A DNA stretch of 40,614 nt from Clostridia bacterium. GTDB lineage: Bacteria; Bacillota; Clostridia; Christensenellales; Borkfalkiaceae. Below, piece after piece: positions 9,233 through 17,019 of this stretch. Each line of letters opens with the position of its first letter. The stretch's first letter is position 1. The notes under the pieces were generated by a model that worked only from the letters and a program-made list of their open reading frames with translations, was not told where the DNA came from and ran no database searches. The stretch lies in NCBI GenBank assembly GCA_017626135.1, contig JAGAJI010000055.1:1-40614 (forward strand), given 5' to 3'. Both the position numbers and the translations under genes were made by a program.

Positions 9233-10897
9233 ATGGAGAAAAGAGACGGTACGAGGAGAATAGAAAAGCTGTTCAATTTCCGCCCCGTCCTTTTTGCCGC
9301 CCTTTTTCTCTGCTTAGGGATCCTTTTCTATTTCTTTTATCATTTCTGCGGTATATCCGCGTTGTGGCTGCTCTGCTTGCTCCCGCTCGCAGGGCTGCCC
9401 TTTTTCTTTTGTCGCACGAGGGAGAAGGCGTGGAAAACCGCCTGCGCGGTGGCCCTTTTGGGATGTTTCTTCTTTCTCGGTTTCTTTTCCTTCTCCCTAC
9501 AAACGAGCACGTTTTTCGACTGTGACAGGTGGTTGGGCGAACAGTACGTCACGGGCTACGTGGTGGAAAAGCGGGAGTACGGGAGTCGGACGGCGGTCGT
9601 TCTGGACGGACTCCGTATCGGCAAAGAACGGGTGAGCGGAAAACTCATCGCGTACCTGCCTGCCTCGGACGGGGAAAATATCGGGCTTTGCGACGAGCTC
9701 TTCCTGCATGGGAAGCTCGGGGCAACGACGGTGACCGCGGAGAATTTCTCCCTCACGGCGAAGAGTTTTGGCGACGGCGTGCGCCTCCGCACGTGGACGG
9801 GCGACGTCTACGTGACGGGCAAGCGGTTCGATTTATTTTTGTTTCTGCGTCTGCGTGTGGAAGAGGCGATCGACAAGGGCATGGACGAGACGCCTGCCGC
9901 CGTCACGAAAGCCGTTTTGTTTGGCAATACCGACGGCATCGACGAGGGATTGTACGAGAATATCCGAAGGGGTGGAATCGCGCATATCTTCGCAGTGTCG
10001 GGACTTCACGTCGGCGTTCTGTACGGATTCTGCCTCGCCCTCCTGAAACGGAAACCTTTTGAAAAACTCCCCAAACTCGGTCGGTTTGTCCTGCTTTTCG
10101 CGCTGTTATTCGGTTACGCCGGCGTATGCGGCTTTTCCGCGTCCGTGGTCCGCGCAACCGTCATCTGCCTGATTTCCTACGCGTCGAGCTTGCTTTCCGT
10201 TCGGAAGGATTTTTTGGAATCCCTCGGTTTGGCGCTGATGATCGTCCTGCTCCCGACTCCGTCCGCCCTGTTCGAGGTGGGCTGTCAGCTCTCCTTTGCG
10301 GCGTGTTTCGGGATCGCCTTTTTGTCAAAACCGATAGGGCAGGTATTTGATGAACTGCAAAAACTCTATCGAAAACGCTTTCCGAGACAGCTGACGAGAG
10401 AACAGCGGAAACTGATCAAAAAGGGGGACACGTTGCCCTTGAGCGTGGGGGAGAGAGCCTATCGTGCGGTCGCATCCTTTCTATCGGCGTCCCTGAGCGC
10501 GCAGATTTTCACCGCGCCCCTTATGCTGCAAGCGTTCGGCTACGTCTCGGGTTGGGGAATGCTCCTCAACTGCCTGTTCATTCCCCTCGTCAGCGCCCTC
10601 TTTTCCGCGTTGTTGCTGTTGGTCGTGCTCGCCTGCCTATTGCCGATCGGGTTCGCCTCTGTAATTTTGTATTTGCCGAACGCCGTATGGTCCCTGCTTT
10701 TGCTCCTGTTCCAGACGCTGGACTTTTCCTCGTTCGCCGTGCAAGGCTTGACCCTTTCCGCGGGTGCGTTGGTTGCCTACTATTTCGGATGGATATTCTG
10801 TACGGACAAGTTCAATTTGAAAAAATCTTTTTCCTATGCGCTCGTCGGTGTCTGTTTTTTGGCGTTTGCCATAACCATGGTCGCGTTGAACGTGTAA
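9233..10897 (+). CDS. comEC: ComEC/Rec2-family membrane channel protein
   Basis: ComEC forms the inner-membrane channel for single-stranded DNA during natural transformation. The 554-residue protein has two N-terminal membrane helices, a soluble DUF4131/OB-like segment (about 100-190), then the competence domain with many helices. Its signature (RRGGIAHIFAVSGLHVGVLYG) is near 248-268, with further motifs FSASVVRAT and GCQLSFAACFGIAFLS. The protein stops after the last helix, so the C-terminal metallo-beta-lactamase domain of full-length ComEC is absent, a common short form. SD AAGGGG precedes the ATG. It lies 27 bases after the helicase stop and may be cotranscribed with it. comEC followed by holA is a widespread gene order. 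Confidence 0.92.
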   Translation: MEKRDGTRRIEKLFNFRPVLFAALFLCLGILFYFFYHFCGISALWLLCLLPLAGLPFFFCRTREKAWKTACAVALLGCFFFLGFFSFSLQTSTFFDCDRWLGEQYVTGYVVEKREYGSRTAVVLDGLRIGKERVSGKLIAYLPASDGENIGLCDELFLHGKLGATTVTAENFSLTAKSFGDGVRLRTWTGDVYVTGKRFDLFLFLRLRVEEAIDKGMDETPAAVTKAVLFGNTDGIDEGLYENIRRGGIAHIFAVSGLHVGVLYGFCLALLKRKPFEKLPKLGRFVLLFALLFGYAGVCGFSASVVRATVICLISYASSLLSVRKDFLESLGLALMIVLLPTPSALFEVGCQLSFAACFGIAFLSKPIGQVFDELQKLYRKRFPRQLTREQRKLIKKGDTLPLSVGERAYRAVASFLSASLSAQIFTAPLMLQAFGYVSGWGMLLNCLFIPLVSALFSALLLLVVLACLLPIGFASVILYLPNAVWSLLLLLFQTLDFSSFAVQGLTLSAGALVAYYFGWIFCTDKFNLKKSFSYALVGVCFLAFAITMVALNV

Positions 10898-10937
10898 AAG
10901 GGGAAAAAGGGAGGAAAAAGAAATCCTTTCGTTTTCC

Positions 10938-10966
10938 TTGCTTTTTTGCGTGGGATATGATATAAT
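10938..10966 (+). promoter_or_regulatory. Promoter of holA
   Basis: TTGCTT (10938-10943), 17-base spacer, TATAAT (10961-10966). The ATG at 10992 is about 19 bases past the predicted start, leaving room for the GAGGAG ribosome binding site. Confidence 0.7.
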
Positions 10967-10991
10967 AGAAAAAAAGGACGAGGAGACGGGT

Positions 10992-11990
10992 ATGAAGTAC
11001 GTAGATTTCAAAAAATTTACCGACGAAAACGGTGCGCAACCCATCTACCTTTTCGAGGGGGAGGAAGTCTATTTCCGCGAAAAGGGGGAGGGAATGCTCA
11101 AAAGCCGTTTCGTGAGCGAGCCCACCCTCGATTACGTGTCCTTCGACGGGAGTACCCTCAAAGGGGATAAGCTCAAGGCGCTCGTCGATGCGGTCAATTG
11201 CTTTCCCTTCATCAGCGAGAAACGCCTCGTGCGCGTTCTGGAATTCTACCCCACCGAAAAGGAGTTTGATTTTTATCTGAAACCCCTCTTCGAGACGCCC
11301 CCGAAAGACGGCATTCTCCTGATCGTCAACGGCGGGAAGGGCAAGGCGGGAACGGCGTCTCTTGCGAAAAAGCCCAACGTCACCTACGTCGATTGCGGTC
11401 GCTCGGACGAGGAGACCATCAAGAAATGGATTTTCGTCACCTGCAAGCGTGCCGGGGTGTACGTGGACGGCGTGACCTGCGGCAAACTCGCGTCCTATTG
11501 CGTGTACGATATGTCGAGGATTTCCAAGGAGACGGAAAAACTGCTCAGCTATTGCGAGGCGGCGGGAATCGATCGACTGACGGACGAAATCGTGGACGGT
11601 CTCGTCTACCCCGATTCGGAGTATAAGATCTACGAGCTGGCGAATGCGCTCGCACGGAAAAATTATTCCGCGTATATGAAGGTGTTGAAAGATCTATCCA
11701 CGCGCGGAAACAACGAGACCGCGTTGCTGTCCTCGCTTGCGTCCTATTTCAGGAATTTGTACGAGACGTCCCTTTGTCGCGGCGGAGACAGAGAGGTGGC
11801 AACGGCGCTCGGCGTGAAGGAATACGCGGCAAAGAAGAACAGGGAACAGGTCGCCAAGTTCGGCAAGGCGCGCGTTGTTGAGCTCTATCAGGCGGTATAC
11901 GGCGCCATCAGCGAGGTCAAGTGCGGCAAACTTACCCCTGATTCCGCCTTGAAAACGGTGACGGCGAAGGTGTTTTTTGAAAATTCCTGA
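10992..11990 (+). CDS. holA: DNA polymerase III delta subunit
   Basis: HolA is the clamp-loader wrench that opens the beta clamp. The 332-residue product has the expected length and features: PIYLFEGEEVYFREK near the N-terminus (the family's LL-G-E motif), a degenerate AAA+ fold without a Walker A, and the C-terminal collar domain with LLSSLASYFRNLY and a final segment resembling LTPDSALKTVTAKV. I chose the ATG at 10992 (GAGGAG, seven-base spacing) rather than an in-frame upstream extension, because that extension would overlap the predicted promoter. It follows comEC, the usual neighbour. Confidence 0.9.
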   Translation: MKYVDFKKFTDENGAQPIYLFEGEEVYFREKGEGMLKSRFVSEPTLDYVSFDGSTLKGDKLKALVDAVNCFPFISEKRLVRVLEFYPTEKEFDFYLKPLFETPPKDGILLIVNGGKGKAGTASLAKKPNVTYVDCGRSDEETIKKWIFVTCKRAGVYVDGVTCGKLASYCVYDMSRISKETEKLLSYCEAAGIDRLTDEIVDGLVYPDSEYKIYELANALARKNYSAYMKVLKDLSTRGNNETALLSSLASYFRNLYETSLCRGGDREVATALGVKEYAAKKNREQVAKFGKARVVELYQAVYGAISEVKCGKLTPDSALKTVTAKVFFENS

Positions 11991-12019
11991 AAATGACGGA
12001 TAAAAAAGGCTGAAAACAC

Positions 12020-12106
12020 TTTATTTTTTGTATGAAATCTTATATAATATTAGTAAAGCATATACCGATATAGGAAAGGATATGCTTACGCACGCGCTCG
12101 CGCGTG
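12020..12106 (+). promoter_or_regulatory. cdaA promoter and structured leader
   Basis: TATAAT at 12043-12048 has a weak -35 (TTTATT, 12020-12025) at 17-base spacing. The leader of about 95 bases holds two hairpins: AAGCATAT (12056-12063) with ATATGCTT (12080-12087), and CACGCG (12091-12096) with CGCGTG (12101-12106) around a CTCG loop. Neither has a T-run. The leader matches no riboswitch class I can recognise by eye. Confidence 0.5.
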
Positions 12107-12148
12107 AAAGAGGACAATCCAAAGCGGCTAACAAAGGAGATAGATTCA

Positions 12149-13024
12149 ATGGGAATACGGCTTTTGGCGTCGACGTTTAACGCATCGACGTTCTGGGGAA
12201 ATATCGTGGCGTTCTTTACGAACTTCCACGTCTTGTACGCGATCGAGATCGTGATGTTTTTCTGCATCATTTTCTTCGTCTCGAAAGTGCTTCGCGACAA
12301 CGACGCAACCAAACTCATGCTCGTGTACTGGGCGATGCTCGTCGCGGGCGGCTGTATGCATATTTTCGACAGCGAAATCATGACTAAGCAATTTTTCATG
12401 TTTTACGTCGTTTTGCTGTCGGCGGTCATGCTGATCCTCTTCAGCGTGGAAGTGAAAAAGTATTTCTGGGACGTGCACTTCGTCAAGGAGAGCGGCTCGG
12501 AAAAATCCGCGGCACCCGTCTATTCGCAGGCGGAAACGGAACGTTGCATCAACGCCATCGTCAAGGCGTTGCAGAATATGTCCAAGAAAAACGTAGGGGC
12601 GCTCATCGTCCTTTCGCGCGGCAGCTTGCCCAAGCAGGTCTTACAGAGCGGCGTTACGATCGACGCGGAAATTTCTCCGCAGATGATCGAAGGGATATTC
12701 TTCCCCAAAGCGCCCTTGCACGACGGCGCGATGGTCATTCAGGGACATAAGATCAAGGCGGCGGGGTGCTTTTTGCCTTTGACGCAGAAGACGAGTTATC
12801 CCAAGGAATACGGCACCCGCCACAGAGCGGCAATCGGTATCACCGAAGTGGCGAACGTCGTTTCCCTCGTCGTGTCCGAGGAGACGGGGATCATCTCCAT
12901 CATCAAGCAGGGTGCGGTGACGCGCTACGCCGATTACGATATGCTCGTAGAGGCGCTCAAAGATTATTACTGGCAGGAAATGCCGTTGACGGCGAAGAAA
13001 AACAACGGAGGGAATAAACAATGA
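12149..13024 (+). CDS. cdaA: Diadenylate cyclase CdaA (c-di-AMP synthase)
   Basis: CdaA makes the essential second messenger c-di-AMP from two ATP at the membrane, controlling potassium and osmolyte transport and wall homeostasis. The 291-residue product has three N-terminal membrane helices (about 27-45, 55-72, 80-100), then a DisA_N catalytic domain with the DGA motif at 192-194 and RHR at 224-226 (GTRHRAAIGITE), both intact. The ATG at 12149 has AAAGGAGA eight bases upstream; an in-frame GTG at 12104 lies inside the leader hairpin and is less likely. The stop overlaps the next short ORF (ATGA). cdaA-cdaR is the normal Firmicutes order, but here only a remnant of cdaR remains. Confidence 0.95.
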   Translation: MGIRLLASTFNASTFWGNIVAFFTNFHVLYAIEIVMFFCIIFFVSKVLRDNDATKLMLVYWAMLVAGGCMHIFDSEIMTKQFFMFYVVLLSAVMLILFSVEVKKYFWDVHFVKESGSEKSAAPVYSQAETERCINAIVKALQNMSKKNVGALIVLSRGSLPKQVLQSGVTIDAEISPQMIEGIFFPKAPLHDGAMVIQGHKIKAAGCFLPLTQKTSYPKEYGTRHRAAIGITEVANVVSLVVSEETGIISIIKQGAVTRYADYDMLVEALKDYYWQEMPLTAKKNNGGNKQ

Positions 13025-13125
13025 AATTTTTAGAAATGCTCAAAAAGATCTTCGTTTCCAAGTTCTGGATCAAAGCAATTTGTTTCCTGCTGGCGCTGTT
13101 CGTCGTGTTGGTGATTAACGTATAA
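13021..13125 (+). CDS. 34-residue membrane peptide, probable CdaR (YbbR) remnant
   Basis: The start overlaps the cdaA stop (ATGA), and GGAGGG in the end of cdaA (about 13008-13013) can act as ribosome binding site. The product is a basic amphipathic stretch followed by one strong membrane helix (WIKAICFLLALFVVLVINV), resembling the N-terminal anchor of CdaR, whose periplasmic YbbR repeats should follow. A TAA ends the frame immediately after the helix and no YbbR-like sequence follows; the aspartokinase starts 48 bases later. It may be a decayed cdaR or a functional small membrane partner of CdaA. Start overlap and position argue that it is translated. Confidence 0.65.
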   Translation: MKFLEMLKKIFVSKFWIKAICFLLALFVVLVINV

Positions 13126-13172
13126 ACGTAGAGTAAGAGTGAGAGAATAAAATTCATAAAAGAGAGGTAGTA

Positions 13173-14495
13173 ATGGGCATCAAGGTATGTAAATTCGGCG
13201 GCACGTCCATGGCGGACGGCAATATCATTCTGCGCGCGGCGCAAATCGTGCAATCGGATAAAGATCGCCGTTTCGTGGTGGTCTCTGCGCCGGGGAAACG
13301 CTTTAACGGCGATATCAAAGTGACCGACCTTCTGTACAAATGCGCAGATGCGTTGGACGCGGGGGATTCGTCCCTTTTTGAGGAGACTTTTGACAAAATT
13401 TCCACCCGCTTTCTCAATATCGAAAGGGAGCTTGAGAAAGACGTCGGTATGCAGGCAGGGCTGAATCAAGTCAAAGCGGAAATGCTCGGCGGTGCAGGGC
13501 GGGACTATTGCGCTTCCCGCGGCGAATATTTCGCGGCAAAGATCATGGCGGCGGTGTTGAACGTGCCCTTCGTGGACGCGACGGAATTCGTGCGCTTCAA
13601 GGAGGACGGCAGTCTGGATGAAAACACCTTCGCGCTCGGCGCAAAAACGCTTGCAAAATACGATCGCGCGGTCGTCCCCGGGTTTTACGGACTGGGCGCG
13701 GACGGCAAGGTGAGAACCTTCTCGCGCGGCGGCGGCGACATTTCGGGCGCCATTGTAGCCCGTTCCGTCAAGGCGTCCCTCTATGAAAACTGGACGGACG
13801 TGAGCGGATTCTACGCTTGCGATCCCCGTATCGTCAGCAATCCCAAATGGATTTCCTATCTTTCCTATCAGGAGCTTCGCGAGCTTTCCTACATGGGCGC
13901 GAACGTATTGCACAGCGAGTCCATCTTCCCCGTCAGAAGCGCAGGCATTCCCATTCGGATCTGCAATACCTTCTGTCCCGACGACGCAGGTACGTACATC
14001 GTGAAAACCTGCACGCCCGATTCCAAGGACACCGTCGTGACGGGCATTGCCGGGAAGAAAGGTTTCACGGCGATCACCCTTGAAAAATCCATGATGAACG
14101 CCGAAGTCGGCTTCGTGGAAAAGGTGCTTTCCGTCATCGGGAAACACGGCATTTCCTTCGAGCATTTGCCCTCGGGTATCGATACCATGTCTTTGGTCAT
14201 CGACAACGAGTACTTAAAAAACGGCGTTTTGAAAGTGCTCGTGGAGGAGATGAGGGAGGCGGTCAATCCCGATCGGATTTATGCGCACGAGAATATCGCC
14301 CTCATCGCTACGGTGGGACACGGCATGGCGAAAAACGTCGGTACTTCCGCAAGACTGTTCAAGGCGCTTTCCGAGGCAGGGATCAACGTGAATTTGATCG
14401 ATCAGGGTTCGAGTGAGCTGAACATCATCGTCGGCGTCGAAAACGACGACTACGTGGCTTGTATCAAAGCCATTTACGACGAATTTTTCCGTTGA
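13173..14495 (+). CDS. lysC: Aspartokinase
   Basis: Aspartate kinase phosphorylates L-aspartate, the entry to lysine, threonine, methionine and diaminopimelate synthesis. The 440-residue protein begins with the signature KFGGTSMADG (residues 5-14), has the kinase core with SRGGGDISGAIVA near 187, the WTDVSGFYACDPRIV segment, and two C-terminal ACT regulatory domains (about 300-440; SFEHLPSGIDTMSLVI and GINVNLIDQGSSELNIIVGV). The ATG at 13173 has GAGAGG upstream. It is the monofunctional form with no homoserine dehydrogenase fusion. A terminator follows. Which aspartokinase isozyme it is, and its feedback inhibitor, cannot be told from sequence alone. Confidence 0.93.
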   Translation: MGIKVCKFGGTSMADGNIILRAAQIVQSDKDRRFVVVSAPGKRFNGDIKVTDLLYKCADALDAGDSSLFEETFDKISTRFLNIERELEKDVGMQAGLNQVKAEMLGGAGRDYCASRGEYFAAKIMAAVLNVPFVDATEFVRFKEDGSLDENTFALGAKTLAKYDRAVVPGFYGLGADGKVRTFSRGGGDISGAIVARSVKASLYENWTDVSGFYACDPRIVSNPKWISYLSYQELRELSYMGANVLHSESIFPVRSAGIPIRICNTFCPDDAGTYIVKTCTPDSKDTVVTGIAGKKGFTAITLEKSMMNAEVGFVEKVLSVIGKHGISFEHLPSGIDTMSLVIDNEYLKNGVLKVLVEEMREAVNPDRIYAHENIALIATVGHGMAKNVGTSARLFKALSEAGINVNLIDQGSSELNIIVGVENDDYVACIKAIYDEFFR

Positions 14496-14509
14496 TATAG
14501 GAGACAAAG

Positions 14510-14535
14510 AAAGGGAGCTTAGGCTCCCTTTTTCG
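14510..14535 (+). terminator. Terminator after aspartokinase, shared with converging deacetylase
   Basis: Stem AAAGGGAGC (14510-14518) with GCTCCCTTT (14523-14531) around TTAG, then a T-run. The deacetylase gene ends at 14540 from the other side, so the hairpin probably serves both converging units. Confidence 0.85.
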
Positions 14536-14539
14536 TTTG

Positions 14540-15436
14540 TCAAGATAGATCTCGTCGCTTTCTGATGCGGATATAAACGCTTCCCTTTTTCAAGTCGCAG
14601 CGGTGCGCTTTTGCCATGGCGGACACGCTCACCACCTGATATCCGTCCGCCTTCAAATCGAGTAAAAGCCGTTTCAACGCGGACACGGTATGGGGGTAGC
14701 CGTCGTGCAGGAGAACGATCGCCCCCGAAAAACGCCCTTGCCAGACGCGTTCGTAGATAGTCGTTTCCTCGTCTTTGCGCCAGTCCAGCGTGTCGATGCT
14801 CCAATGGATCACGGGCGCTTTCGATATCGCCTTCACCTGTTCGTTCACGTTCCCGTAGGGAGGACGGAGCAGGTGGACGGGCTTTCCGTCTACGCGGGAG
14901 AGGAGCTCGTCCGTCCTTTCGATTTCCGAAAGTAGTCGATCGGTGGATAGCTTGGTGAGGTCGAGGTGGGAGTGCGTATGGTTGCCCAGCTCCATACCCA
15001 TCGCATACGCCGTTTGGAGCAAGGGCAGAACGGATTCCCGAATGCGAATGCCGTTGCAGAAAAAGGTGGCGGTGGCAGGGCAATCGGGGTTTTCTTCGTT
15101 GAAACGGGCAAAGACGGCGAGAATATTCTCCATGGTCTTGGCAGGCGCATCGTCAAAGGTAAAGGCAATGAGTTTTCGGCTCGTATCGATTTGGGAAATA
15201 TCGACGTCGGACACGTCCCACACCTTCGTCTCTTCGCTTTCCGCCACCTCGGCGGAGGGGACGTAATCGGCGAAATATTCTTCAAACGGACGGGGCAGGT
15301 ATGCGTTGAAAGGGGTTTCAGGGGGCTCGGGAGCTCTTTGACAGGCGCAAAGTACGGTCAGAAAAATTCCCCAAATCACGGCTAAGTACTTCATATGCAA
15401 AGTATTTGTATTCGACCTTTTTTTATGTATACGCAC
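14540..15436 (-). CDS. Polysaccharide deacetylase (NodB domain), lipoprotein
   Basis: Extracellular NodB-type enzymes remove acetyl groups from peptidoglycan or related sugars. The product starts with a lipoprotein signal: hydrophobic run AVIWGIFLTVLCAC with lipobox LCAC. The NodB domain follows with TFDDAP (usual TFDDGP, metal-binding Asp kept), HTHSH, RPPYGN, DTLDWR and LLHDGY, all five motifs in order. Start choice is uncertain: GTG at 15436 has a weak AAGGG upstream, while an in-frame ATG at 15394 gives a compact signal peptide but has no ribosome binding site. It is divergent from the nitrilase-like gene and convergent with lysC. The exact substrate (GlcNAc or MurNAc) is not clear. Confidence 0.88.
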   Translation of the reverse strand: MRIHKKRSNTNTLHMKYLAVIWGIFLTVLCACQRAPEPPETPFNAYLPRPFEEYFADYVPSAEVAESEETKVWDVSDVDISQIDTSRKLIAFTFDDAPAKTMENILAVFARFNEENPDCPATATFFCNGIRIRESVLPLLQTAYAMGMELGNHTHSHLDLTKLSTDRLLSEIERTDELLSRVDGKPVHLLRPPYGNVNEQVKAISKAPVIHWSIDTLDWRKDEETTIYERVWQGRFSGAIVLLHDGYPHTVSALKRLLLDLKADGYQVVSVSAMAKAHRCDLKKGSVYIRIRKRRDLS

Positions 15437-15489
15437 GCAATTTTTTCCCTTCGCATACGATGGAAGGAAAGAAAAATCGGAGGGCGTTT

Positions 15490-16143
15490 ATGAAAATTCG
15501 GTTTGTGAGCCGCGGTCGGCTTCGGGAATTCAGAGAGAACTACGAGGGCGTGGACGAGGAACTTCTCCTCTTCGGCTTTGACGGCATGGGGGAAGTCTCC
15601 TACGAAAAGGAGCTTAAAAACGAGAGCGACGAGTTCGAGAAGATCGCGCTTTTGACGAAAACTTCGAAGGGGGTGGCGGTGTGCGGTTGCACGACGGATA
15701 CGCGCGGGTTGAAACGGAAATCCGCCGTGGTGGCGGAGAACGGGAAACTGATCGGAGTGTCCGATACGCTGCACGCCGTCGACGGCGAGGTAAGCGCAGG
15801 CGCGGCGCTTCGGGTATACGAGACCAAGCTCGGGAAGATGGGACTGGTCGTTGCGGAGGACCTCTTTTTTCCCGAAGTGATGCAGGCGCTTTCTCTTTGC
15901 GGAAGCGATTTTATCGTCTGCGTATTCGGGCCTGCCGTGGACGGTCTGACGCAGGCGATCCTCCGCTCCTACGCCTATTTGTACGGCGTGCCCGTCTTCT
16001 TTTGCGGGGTCGGCTATTCGATGATCGCAGACATGGGTGGTTCGATTGTCTTTTCTTCCCCCAAGAGCCCCGTCACGGCGGAGTTTGAAAACGTCAAGGA
16101 ATATCATCTCGTCGAAACCCGTCGCAGAGGGTTTATGCGTTGA
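15490..16143 (+). CDS. Nitrilase-fold (carbon-nitrogen hydrolase) protein lacking the catalytic triad
   Basis: The 217-residue protein aligns by eye with the CN-hydrolase superfamily. The strand before the nucleophile reads GLVVAEDLFFPE where active members read GVxICYDxRFPE. The catalytic Cys is therefore Ala122. The Lys position (YxKxHLF) reads VSDTLHA, giving Asp92, and the first-strand PE motif reads FGFDG, giving Phe30. With Glu, Lys and Cys all replaced it is probably a pseudoenzyme with a binding or structural role. The protein is shorter than the usual 260-300 residues. The ATG at 15490 follows GGAGGG; an upstream in-frame extension lacks homology. It is divergent from the deacetylase and ends at a terminator. 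Confidence 0.7.
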   Translation: MKIRFVSRGRLREFRENYEGVDEELLLFGFDGMGEVSYEKELKNESDEFEKIALLTKTSKGVAVCGCTTDTRGLKRKSAVVAENGKLIGVSDTLHAVDGEVSAGAALRVYETKLGKMGLVVAEDLFFPEVMQALSLCGSDFIVCVFGPAVDGLTQAILRSYAYLYGVPVFFCGVGYSMIADMGGSIVFSSPKSPVTAEFENVKEYHLVETRRRGFMR

Positions 16144-16162
16144 AACCGTAACGAAAATATAA

Positions 16163-16192
16163 AAAATGGAAGGGAGTACCTTCCATTTTTTT
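16163..16192 (+). terminator. Terminator of the nitrilase-like gene
   Basis: Eleven-base-pair stem AAAATGGAAGG (16163-16173) with CCTTCCATTTT (16179-16189), loop GAGTA, followed by more T. Confidence 0.85.
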
Positions 16193-16196
16193 GCGG

Positions 16197-16274
16197 TCAA
16201 TCTAAGGAGATCGGCTCGTCGACGTAGATACCGTCCGCGCCGATTTCTTTGGCGGAATTTAGTTGTTTTTCACG
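16197..16274 (-). pseudogene. C-terminal fragment of a phosphodiesterase-like gene (possibly GDPD)
   Basis: On the minus strand an open stretch of about 25 codons ends in a normal stop at 16197-16199 and reads AKEIGADGIYVDEPISLD, resembling the C-terminal strand of glycerophosphodiester phosphodiesterases (GVDGIITDYP-type). Upstream it runs straight into an in-frame TGA at 16275-16277, inside sequence resembling a MITE end. The rest of the gene is missing. Assignment rests on a short match. Confidence 0.4.
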
Positions 16275-16329
16275 TCAAATCGTAAAACGTAAAAAACGTT
16301 TACGAATCAGTCGTTTGTTGTGACATAGC
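16262..16329. repeat. Half copy of the MITE-like element
   Basis: Read on the minus strand, 16329-16304 begins GCTATGTCACA and matches about 19 of 26 positions of the terminal repeat of the 181-bp element at 16811-16991. After a spacer a second shared block follows (GATTTGACGTGAAAAAC here, GATTGACGAGAAAAAT in the full element). The other end is not recognisable. It borders the phosphodiesterase fragment and lies just after the smpB stop. Confidence 0.5.
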
Positions 16330-16335
16330 CAAACC

Positions 16336-16788
16336 TTAAAATCCTGCGTTTTTGATTTCACGGTCGGCAGAGCGTTTGAGGTCCCGCTCGGCGATGGACT
16401 GCTTTTTGTCAAAGGTATGTTTGCCCTTGCAAAGGGCGATTTCCATTTTGACGAGGGAGCCCTTAAAATAGAGTTTCAAGGGAACGAGGGTATACCCCTG
16501 TCGGTTGATCTTGCCTGCGATTTTGGCAATCTCGCCGTTGTGCAACAGGAGCTTTCGGTCCCGTCTCGTCTCCTTGGTGCTGAACGCGTCCGACTTGTCG
16601 TAAAAGGCGATGTGCATATTTTTCACGCACACTTCGTTGCCGCGCACGAAGCAAAAACTGTCGTTCATGTTGACGTTGCCTGCGCGCAGGGATTTAATTT
16701 CATTGCCTTCCAGCACGATGCCGGCTTCATATTTTTCCTCGATGAAATACTCGAAAGAAGCGCTTTTATTCGTTGCGATGATTTTCAT
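16336..16788 (-). CDS. smpB: SsrA-binding protein SmpB
   Basis: SmpB binds tmRNA and delivers it to stalled ribosomes for trans-translation. The 150-residue product has the standard features: NKSASFEYFIEEKYEAGIVLEGNEIKS at the N-terminus (family: N-A-YDYFIEETYEAGIVL), the NDSFC region, LLLHNGEI, the Y-LVPLKLYF strand, and a basic C-terminal tail (KHTFDKKQSIAERD). SD GGAG lies upstream of the ATG. It is the last gene of the secG-rnr-smpB run, but a MITE-like insertion separates it from rnr. The tmRNA gene, often adjacent, is not recognisable in this window. Confidence 0.96.
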   Translation of the reverse strand: MKIIATNKSASFEYFIEEKYEAGIVLEGNEIKSLRAGNVNMNDSFCFVRGNEVCVKNMHIAFYDKSDAFSTKETRRDRKLLLHNGEIAKIAGKINRQGYTLVPLKLYFKGSLVKMEIALCKGKHTFDKKQSIAERDLKRSADREIKNAGF

Positions 16789-16810
16789 AATTAACTCCGA
16801 TTTTTTAATA

Positions 16811-16991
16811 GCTCTGTCACATCACTCGGTTGATTTTTGACGGAAAAATACTGCGAAATACTGCGTATTTTGCTCAGTTACAGACCGCAGAGGGTATGCG
16901 CCATCGCAAAATGCTTGTCTTTCTTGCATTTTTCTCGTCAATCCGCCGAAAATAAATTTTGGCTTAAATCAACCGTTTTCTGTGACACAGC
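16811..16991. mobile_element. 181-bp MITE-like element with inverted ends and 10-bp flanking direct repeats
   Basis: The left end (16811-16836, starting GCTCTGTCACA and ending CGGTTGATTT) and the right end (16991-16966 on the minus strand, GCTGTGTCACA ... CGGTTGATTT) match at 21 of 26 positions. The ten bases TTTTTTAATA flank both sides directly (16801-16810 and 16992-17001), as expected of a target-site duplication. A further internal inverted block (TTGACGG-AAAAAT against TTGACGAG-AAAAAT) suggests the whole element can fold. No gene fits inside, so it would need a transposase in trans. It sits between rnr and smpB in the smpB leader. The T-rich direct repeat could be partly chance. Confidence 0.6.
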
Positions 16992-17019
16992 TTTTTTAAT
17001 AAACTCGTACATGGGTGGC

